Assembly (NCBI GenBank): GCA_014379045.1
Contig: JACMMK010000086.1
Location: 1 to 5,133 of the forward strand
DNA length: 5,133 nucleotides
Source: Burkholderiales bacterium
GTDB lineage: Bacteria; Pseudomonadota; Gammaproteobacteria; Burkholderiales; CAIKXV01
Reading direction: 5' to 3'
Shown here: piece after piece, positions 1 to 4,465 of the stretch
How positions within the stretch are numbered: the stretch's first letter is position 1
How the letters are laid out: every line of letters begins with the position of its first letter
Made by a program: the position numbers and the translations under genes
Notes under the pieces: generated by a model
What the model was told of the DNA's origin: nothing
Database searches by the model: none
The model's input: the letters and a program-made list of their open reading frames with translations, nothing else

Positions 1-1
1 G

Positions 2-85
2 CTGGCGGAGGCGGTCGAGCAGCTACCCTCGGCGCAGGATGCGGCGCGGACGCTGGTGGAGTCGTTTCCGCACACGAGACCCTGA
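2..85 (+). CDS. C-terminal end of an unidentified plus-strand gene (partial)
   Basis: Reading from base 2, 27 sense codons run to a TGA at 83-85. The peptide starts LAEAVEQLPSAQDAARTLVE and ends SFPHTRP, an alanine- and glutamate-rich, probably helical tail. By my count 23 of the 27 codons end in G or C while second positions are mixed, which is the pattern of real coding sequence in this GC-rich DNA. The other two plus frames read as arginine- or glycine-rich shadows. The stop codon lies in the loop of a perfect inverted repeat (75-95), which fits a gene end. The gene begins outside the window and converges on the minus-strand operon. The family cannot be recognised from so short a piece, and it could still be a chance open frame. 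Confidence 0.45.
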   Translation: MAEAVEQLPSAQDAARTLVESFPHTRP

Positions 86-95
86 CCCGGTCTCG
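75..95. terminator. Perfect 7-bp inverted repeat at the end of the convergent plus-strand gene
   Basis: CGAGACC (75-81) pairs perfectly with GGTCTCG (89-95) around a 7-nt loop that contains the TGA at 83-85. The repeat lies between two converging reading frames, so a stem-loop could form in either transcript. No T-run follows on either strand, so it does not qualify as a classical intrinsic terminator. It may be a 3'-end stabilising structure or part of a bidirectional end region. Confidence 0.35.
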
Positions 96-137
96 CCAGC
101 GCCCTCGATTGCGTGTCGGCGTGGGCACGGCACTGGC
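95..137 (-). terminator. Imperfect hairpin downstream of the Bug gene
   Basis: GCCAGCGCC (95-103) and GGCACTGGC (129-137) are complementary at eight of nine positions. In minus-strand RNA the odd position becomes a G-U wobble, giving a continuous 9-bp stem, while in plus-strand RNA it is a C-A mismatch. That asymmetry suggests a role at the 3' end of the minus-strand operon, whose last gene stops at 165. The loop is long (25 nt) and no T-run follows, so termination is only a possibility. Confidence 0.25.
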
Positions 138-164
138 AGGGGAACCCTCCGCCACCAGCATGCG

Positions 165-1130
165 CTAGTCCGCGGTCGCCCCCGAGGCCTTGACCGCCTT
201 CGCGAAGGTCACCGTCTCCGAGGCGATCAGCTTCGCGAGTTCCGCAGGCGTGCCGCCGCCGGGCTCGAAGCCGAGTCCGATCAGGCGCTCGCTGACATCG
301 GGCTGCTTCAGTACGCGGGTCACCTCATCGGCGAGCTTGCGCACCGTCGCCGGCGGCGTACCGGCCGCGGTCATCAACCCCACCCAGTTGCCGAGGACGA
401 ACCCCTTGACGCCCTGCTCGGCGAACGTCGGTACGTCGGGCATCCACTGCAGCCGCTTCTCCGACATCGCACCGATCACGCGCACCTTGCCGGTCTTTAC
501 CGCCGGCCACAGTTCCGGCACGGCATTCGTGATCACCTGGATCTGCCCGGCGATCAAGTCGGCCGCCGCGGGACCGGCTCCCTTGTAGGGGACGTGCACC
601 GCGTCGAAGCCGGCGGACACCTTCAGCATTTCCATCGACAGGTGGCTGATCGCGCCAACGCCGCCCGAGCCGTAGACCATCTTGTTCTGCTTCGCCCAGG
701 CGATCAGCTCGGGCACGCTCTTGACCGGCAGCGAACCATTCACCGCAGTGATCAGCGGCGAACTGCCGAGGTAGACCACCGGCGTGAGGTCGCGCACGAG
801 GCTGTAGCCGAGCTTCGGGTATAGCGACTGCGCGATCACGTGCGCGGTGCTGATGTTGAGCAGCGTGTAGCCGTCGGGGGCGGCGCGGGCAGCCACCTCG
901 GCGCCGAGGTTGCCGCCGGCACCGGGCCGGTTGTCGACGATCACCGTCTGCTTCCACGACTCGGTGAGCTTCTGGCCGACGAAGCGCGCGAGCAGGTCGT
1001 TGATCCCGCCCGGCGCGAACGCGACGATGTACCGGATCGGCCGCTCCGGGTAGCCCTGCGCAAACGCCCCGGGCGCGGCGAGAGCGAGTGCCGCCAGCGA
1101 GAGCCCTGCACCACGCGTCGAGTGTTTCAT
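165..1130 (-). CDS. Bug / TctC family tripartite tricarboxylate transporter substrate-binding protein
   Basis: This 321-residue protein is of normal length for the family. Residues 1-24 form a signal peptide: a short basic start (MKHSTRG), a leucine/alanine-rich core, and a likely cut after AFA24 before QGYPERP, so the mature protein should be periplasmic. Family motifs follow in order: YPERPIRYIVAFAPGG with N43-D44 (27-44), DNRPGAGGNLG (66-76), PDGYTLL (85-91), VPYKGAGPA (180-188) and PTFAEQG (234-240). Known Bug proteins bind carboxylates, amino acids, nicotinate-type acids or amides in a two-lobed cleft; the ligand here is unknown. The ATG at 1130 is chosen because GGAAGG lies 6 nt upstream and the signal peptide begins there. 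The frame can be extended to a TTG at 1178, but this would spoil the leader. No TctA or TctB membrane partner is in the window. It is last in the operon, 84 nt after the isomerase gene. Confidence 0.95.
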   Translation of the reverse strand: MKHSTRGAGLSLAALALAAPGAFAQGYPERPIRYIVAFAPGGINDLLARFVGQKLTESWKQTVIVDNRPGAGGNLGAEVAARAAPDGYTLLNISTAHVIAQSLYPKLGYSLVRDLTPVVYLGSSPLITAVNGSLPVKSVPELIAWAKQNKMVYGSGGVGAISHLSMEMLKVSAGFDAVHVPYKGAGPAAADLIAGQIQVITNAVPELWPAVKTGKVRVIGAMSEKRLQWMPDVPTFAEQGVKGFVLGNWVGLMTAAGTPPATVRKLADEVTRVLKQPDVSERLIGLGFEPGGGTPAELAKLIASETVTFAKAVKASGATAD

Positions 1131-1136
1131 GGTTTG

Positions 1137-1145
1137 CCTTCCCCT
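1137..1145 (-). promoter_or_regulatory. Ribosome binding site that decides the Bug gene start
   Basis: On the minus strand AGGGGAAGG ends 6 nt before the ATG at 1130-1128. This purine-rich Shine-Dalgarno-like stretch supports the ATG start over the TTG at 1178, and it agrees with the position of the signal peptide. Confidence 0.7.
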
Positions 1146-1149
1146 GGTC

Positions 1150-1178
1150 GTTACTCCGTACTCGGTCGCCGGAGTCAA
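1150..1178 (-). promoter_or_regulatory. Weak sigma70-like promoter candidate / stem-loop before the Bug gene
   Basis: In the 84-nt spacer the minus strand shows TTGACT (1178-1173, five of six matches to TTGACA), a 17-nt gap, then AGTAAC (1155-1150, only three of six matches to TATAAT). The same stretch holds a 6-bp inverted repeat, ACTCCG (1153-1158) with CGGAGT (1170-1175), around an 11-nt loop. It could give the binding-protein gene its own transcript, or be an intercistronic stem that adjusts its expression against the enzymes. The poor -10 box makes the promoter reading weak. Confidence 0.2.
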
Positions 1179-1214
1179 GCAACCGCTGTGCCATTGCGCG
1201 CGACAGCGTGCCGG

Positions 1215-1982
1215 TCACCCCGAACGCCGCAGCGCTGCCACAGGAGCCGGCTTGCCATCGCTACCGCTCAGCGAACGCAGCAGACTGCCGCAGTCCGCGA
1301 TCTTCGGGTCGACGCCAATCGCGCGGTAGGCCTGCCAGGCCGAGGCCTGCACCGCGGAGTACACCGGCTTGCCGAGGTCGCGCTCGAGCATGTCGAGCAC
1401 CTCGAGCGCGCGCAACTGGGTGCAGGCGACGAACACCGCCTGCGACTCCGGCGTGGTCATCTCCTTTACCTTGCGATAGATCTCCTCGGGCAGAACTTTC
1501 GCGTGGTCGAACATGTCGAGCATGTCGAAGGTGCCGAGCTTGACGGTCTGGATCCCGAACGCGCCGGCGAACTGCTTCAGCCGCTCGTTGGTCAGCTCGA
1601 CATAGGGGGTCACCACGTCGACCTTGCGGATGCCGTTCTCGTTCAGGCAGGCGACCATCGCGCCCGCGGTGGTGACCGTCGGCGCCTTGGTGAGCGCCGA
1701 CAATTGTTCGCAGATGCGCGTGTTCCACTCGGGCCCTTCGAAGAAGCTGCCGCTGGTGCAACCGTAGACCACGACGTCGGGCTCGACCATGGCGACTTCG
1801 CTCGCGGCATGCTTGCTCGACTGCTCCATGTTGCGCAGTTCCTCCGGGGTGCCTTCGCGCCCGCCCGCGATCCGCGCCGTATGCACCGACACGCCGGGCG
1901 GCGCAATGCGCCAGAACTCGGTCTCCATCGTGGTGTTGATCGAGGGCACCAGCAATCCGATCCTTCCTCGCCATCCGTACAT
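1215..1982 (-). CDS. Maleate isomerase / arylmalonate decarboxylase-like protein (Asp/Glu racemase superfamily)
   Basis: This 255-residue protein has the usual length of maleate cis-trans isomerase family enzymes, which are cofactor-free and cytoplasmic. It opens with RGRIGLLVPSINTTMETEF (5-23), the family N-terminus with the conserved Asn16. Both superfamily active-site cysteines are present: Cys75 in VVYGCTSGSF and Cys187 in VFVACTQLR. Y127 in VVTPYVEL and the PVYSAVQASAWQAYR segment (206-220) also fit. In maleate isomerase one cysteine attacks the substrate and the other acts as acid/base; arylmalonate decarboxylases usually keep only one of the two, so isomerase or racemase chemistry is more likely here. 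Hydantoin and Asp/Glu racemases share the fold, but the N-terminal motif favours the maleate isomerase branch. The start is supported by AAGGAG 7 nt upstream. It follows the threonine-synthase-like gene by 90 nt. The true substrate is unknown. Confidence 0.88.
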   Translation of the reverse strand: MYGWRGRIGLLVPSINTTMETEFWRIAPPGVSVHTARIAGGREGTPEELRNMEQSSKHAASEVAMVEPDVVVYGCTSGSFFEGPEWNTRICEQLSALTKAPTVTTAGAMVACLNENGIRKVDVVTPYVELTNERLKQFAGAFGIQTVKLGTFDMLDMFDHAKVLPEEIYRKVKEMTTPESQAVFVACTQLRALEVLDMLERDLGKPVYSAVQASAWQAYRAIGVDPKIADCGSLLRSLSGSDGKPAPVAALRRSG

Positions 1983-1983
1983 G

Positions 1984-2076
1984 TCATCGCTCCTTGGTCT
2001 GCAGGGGACACTTCAACCCGTGCCCGGCCGCGAACGGCCCGGCACGACATTCATCGACCAGCGCACGCGCATTCAT
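1984..2076 (-). CDS. Possible 30-residue linking ORF between two operon genes
   Basis: An ATG at 2076-2074 overlaps the TGA of the threonine-synthase-like gene (2075-2073) in the ATGA arrangement typical of translational coupling. The frame runs 30 sense codons to a TGA at 1986-1984, leaving one base before the isomerase ATG at 1982. The peptide begins MNARALVDECRAG and ends CPLQTKER, with two cysteines (10 and 23) and no recognisable domain. About 21 of the 29 codons after the start end in G or C, somewhat lower than the neighbours. It has no Shine-Dalgarno site of its own. It may be a real small protein, a coupling or leader ORF that moves ribosomes through the hairpin at 2019-2046, or chance. 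The exact fit at both ends is the main reason to list it. Confidence 0.3.
   Translation of the reverse strand: MNARALVDECRAGPFAAGHGLKCPLQTKER
1990..1995 (-). promoter_or_regulatory. Strong Shine-Dalgarno site for the isomerase gene
   Basis: AAGGAG on the minus strand sits 7 nt before the ATG at 1982-1980 and fixes that start. It lies inside the last codons of the possible small ORF (1984-2076), so translation of that ORF would carry ribosomes across this site. Confidence 0.75.
2019..2046 (-). terminator. Strong intercistronic stem-loop with a UUCG tetraloop
   Basis: CGTGCC (2019-2024) pairs with GGCACG (2041-2046) and GGCCG (2026-2030) pairs with CGGCC (2035-2039). That makes 11 GC-rich pairs broken by a single mismatch (2025/2040), closed by a 4-nt loop at 2031-2034. 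In minus-strand RNA the loop reads UUCG, a very stable tetraloop, here closed by G-C instead of the classic C-G. The downstream bases on the minus strand, GGTTGAAGTG, contain no T-run. It is more likely a partial terminator, RNA-processing or decay barrier than a full stop, and could set different levels of the genes on either side. Confidence 0.5.
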
Positions 2077-3215
2077 CGCGGCGCGGTGCGCGCGGCGAGC
2101 CCGAGGGCCTTGCCGATCGACTCAGACGCCTTGAGGCCGGTGCCGGTGAGCACGACCACGGTGGTCTCGCGCGGCGCGATCTCGCGCGCCTCGATCAGTC
2201 GCGCCAGCGCGGCGCCCGCCGAGGCACACGTCGGCTCGACATAGAAGCCCATCGCGGCGAGCGTGCGCAGCGCCGAGACGATCTCGTCTTCGCTCACTGA
2301 AAGGATGCGGCCGTGCGACTCGCGCACTGCGCGCAGGATCGCGCGCCCGCGCGTCGGCCGCTGCGAGGCGATGCCTTCGGCGAGCGTCGGCTGCGGCATG
2401 ATCTCCTTGAAATCCTCGAGCCCTTCGTCGAAGGCCTGCGCGAGCGGCGAGACGTTGGCCGCCTGCACGCCGAAGATCCTGGGCATCCGCTCGATCTCGC
2501 CGGCACGGATCAGTTCCGCGAAGCCGCGCTCGCAGCCGAGTACGTTCGCCCCGTAGCCCACCGGCACGATCACGTTGTCGGGCGCGCGGAAGCCGAGCTG
2601 CTCCCACAGCTCGTAGGCGAGGGTCTTCGTACCTTCGAGAAAGAACGGCTGTCGATTGTGGCTCGCATAGAACATCGCGCCGGATTCGCGCAGCGCGGCG
2701 TCGGCGACATCCTGGCGCGTGCCCGACACCGCGACCACGTCGGCGCCGTGCGCGGCCATCTGCGCGATCTTCGGATACGAGGCGCTCGCCGGCACCATGA
2801 TCCGGCAGCGCATCCCGGCGGCGGCGGCATACGTGGCGAGCGACGCACCCGCATTGCCGGACGAATCCTCCAGCACCTCGGTGATGCCGTGCTGTTTCAG
2901 GTAGGTCACCATCGCGGTCATGCCGCGATCCTTGAACGACCCGGTCGGCATCACGTACTCGAGCTTCCACTGCACCGTCATGCCCGACCACGGCTTCGAC
3001 AGCAACGGGGTCCAGCCCTCGCCCAGCGTCACCGCGTCGAGCGCCGACACCTGCATCGCGTGCGCGTAGCGCCAGATCGATCGAATCGACGGATCGATCC
3101 GGTCGCGGGTCATTCCCGGTCCGGGCGCGAGGTCGACGCCGTTGCCGTCGTCGGATTGCCAGCGCGGGACGTCTGCCGGGTAGGTGCGCCCGTTGACGAT
3201 ATCGACGTAGGGCAT
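2073..3215 (-). CDS. Threonine synthase-like PLP-dependent enzyme (fold type II)
   Basis: This 380-residue protein has the TrpB/threonine-synthase fold. Visible motifs are LGEGWTPLL (64-72), the PLP-lysine segment PTGSFKDRGMT with Lys95, SSGNAGAS (118-125) whose Asn121 should contact the PLP ring, the phosphate-binding loop VPVGYGANVLG (217-227), and LTGTGLK (356-362). Threonine synthase converts O-phosphohomoserine to threonine, but this family includes diaminopropionate-lyase-like and other eliminases, and the setting beside hydantoinase and racemase-type genes argues for a catabolic role. The N-terminus (MPYVDIVNGRTYPAD, then WQSDDGNGVDL) looks like the zinc-ribbon segment of many relatives with every cysteine replaced; the first cysteine is Cys137. 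Its ATG is 5 nt after the preceding stop with no good Shine-Dalgarno site, so translation is probably coupled. Confidence 0.88.
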   Translation of the reverse strand: MPYVDIVNGRTYPADVPRWQSDDGNGVDLAPGPGMTRDRIDPSIRSIWRYAHAMQVSALDAVTLGEGWTPLLSKPWSGMTVQWKLEYVMPTGSFKDRGMTAMVTYLKQHGITEVLEDSSGNAGASLATYAAAAGMRCRIMVPASASYPKIAQMAAHGADVVAVSGTRQDVADAALRESGAMFYASHNRQPFFLEGTKTLAYELWEQLGFRAPDNVIVPVGYGANVLGCERGFAELIRAGEIERMPRIFGVQAANVSPLAQAFDEGLEDFKEIMPQPTLAEGIASQRPTRGRAILRAVRESHGRILSVSEDEIVSALRTLAAMGFYVEPTCASAGAALARLIEAREIAPRETTVVVLTGTGLKASESIGKALGLAARTAPR

Positions 3216-3220
3216 CGCGT

Positions 3221-4465
3221 TCAGACGCCGGTCGCGGCCCGGCCCGTCGTGCGCACCCAGTCGCCGGCGAGTGCGAGCACCCGATCGACGTCGTCACGAT
3301 CGTTGTACACGTGGATCGAGAAGCGCAGTGCGCCGCGGCGGATCGACAGCTTGACCTTGTTCGCGGCGAAATGGTCGTGCAGCGACTGCATCCGCGTGTC
3401 GTCGGCGGCGTCGTGCCCGTCGCCGATCGCCCCGACCATCACGATCTGCGCGCGATGGGGTCCGGTCGGCGCACCGATCACCGGCAGGCCGAGTTCGGCG
3501 AGCCCCTGCGCCAGGCGCTCCGCGAGGCCGATGTTGTGCGCCTCGACCGTCGCCATGCCGACGCGGTTCAACAGCTGCATCGACGCCTCGGTCGCAGCGG
3601 CGCAGAGAAAGTTGTAGTTGCCGAGGTCGAAACGGCGCGCCCCGGGCATCAGCCGGAAATCGAAGTCGCCCAACGCCGCCTCGCCCTTCTCGCCCAGGTC
3701 GACACCGAAGCGCGCTAGGTACATCGGTGCGAGGCGCTCGGCCCAGGCGCGGCGCACATACAGAAACCCCATGCCGTACAGCGAGAGCAGGCCCTTCTGC
3801 GTCGACACGGCGAGTGCGTCCGCGCCCAGCGCGTCGACGTCGGTGACCTGCATGCCGACGGATTGCGCGCCGTCGAGCAGGAACAGCGCGCCGTGGGCGC
3901 GACTCGCCGCGGCTAGGGGTGCCAGCTCGGTGCGCAGGCCGGGGGCGAAGCTGGTCGTGCACGCGGTCACCAGACGCGTGCGTGCATCGATCGCGGCGAC
4001 CATCTCCGCGACCGGATACACGCCGCCGCGCATCGGCAGCGCGCGTACTTCGACGCCGAAGCGCTGGCGCAGGTTGAGCCACACGTAGACGTTGTTCGCA
4101 TGCTCGAGATCGGCGCACAGCACGACGTTCTCACCCGGCTGCCAGTCGATCGCGGTCGCGATCATGTTCAGGCCTTCGGAGATGTTCTTCGTGTACGCGA
4201 CTTCGTCGGCCGCGGCGCCGATCAGCTCGGCGTAGAGCGCACGGGTGCGTTCGATCAGCGCGAACATCGCCACCTTGTCGCCGCCGGTCGTGCGCATGTC
4301 GAGATGCGCATCGAGCGCGGCGCGCACCGGTGCGGCGATCAAACTGCGCCCGGCAATGTCGAAATAGGTCTGGCTCAGGGTCCCGGGAAACAGCAGGCGC
4401 GCCGCCGCCGGGGTCAGCGCGGCGTGGGTGTCGAGGTCGAGCGGAGAAAGCGCACGTTCGTTCAT
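3221..4465 (-). CDS. Class V aminotransferase-fold PLP enzyme (cysteine desulfurase / isopenicillin N epimerase-like)
   Basis: This 414-residue protein carries the class V pattern. KNISEGLN (93-100) is the phosphate-binding segment, EHANN (121-125) matches the EHxxN region, LDGAQSVG (197-204) has the PLP-nitrogen Asp198 and Gln201, and STQKGL (221-226) has the Schiff-base Lys224, with Gln in place of the usual His before it. RRFDLGNYN (277-285) corresponds to RFExGTPN. The C-terminal IRRGALRFSIHVYND (375-389) goes straight to the LRxSxHxYN motif without the catalytic-cysteine loop of SufS/IscS, so sulfur transfer is unlikely. A lyase, epimerase or transaminase is more plausible, on an unknown substrate. 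The ATG overlaps the upstream stop by ATGA and has AGGAG 8 nt before it; an in-frame extension to 4837 would run through the hydantoinase gene and is rejected. Confidence 0.88.
   Translation of the reverse strand: MNERALSPLDLDTHAALTPAAARLLFPGTLSQTYFDIAGRSLIAAPVRAALDAHLDMRTTGGDKVAMFALIERTRALYAELIGAAADEVAYTKNISEGLNMIATAIDWQPGENVVLCADLEHANNVYVWLNLRQRFGVEVRALPMRGGVYPVAEMVAAIDARTRLVTACTTSFAPGLRTELAPLAAASRAHGALFLLDGAQSVGMQVTDVDALGADALAVSTQKGLLSLYGMGFLYVRRAWAERLAPMYLARFGVDLGEKGEAALGDFDFRLMPGARRFDLGNYNFLCAAATEASMQLLNRVGMATVEAHNIGLAERLAQGLAELGLPVIGAPTGPHRAQIVMVGAIGDGHDAADDTRMQSLHDHFAANKVKLSIRRGALRFSIHVYNDRDDVDRVLALAGDWVRTTGRAATGV

Noticed and set aside
39..824. Plus-strand open frame of 261 codons at the left edge
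   Set aside because: It is the antisense shadow of the Bug gene, and its first part is the wrong frame relative to the better coding tail at 2-85.
1131..1178. Upstream TTG start that would lengthen the Bug protein by 16 residues
   Set aside because: It would put polar residues before a typical signal peptide, and a good ribosome binding site sits before the ATG at 1130.
840..2300. Long plus-strand open frame of 486 codons opposite the Bug and isomerase genes
   Set aside because: The translation is arginine-, histidine- and glycine-rich with no family motif, and it lies antisense to two clearly recognisable genes. Such frames are common by-products of GC-biased codon use.
2313..3617. Long plus-strand open frame of 434 codons opposite the two PLP enzyme genes
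   Set aside because: Low-complexity R/H/A/G composition, no recognisable domain, and it spans the junction of two real minus-strand genes.
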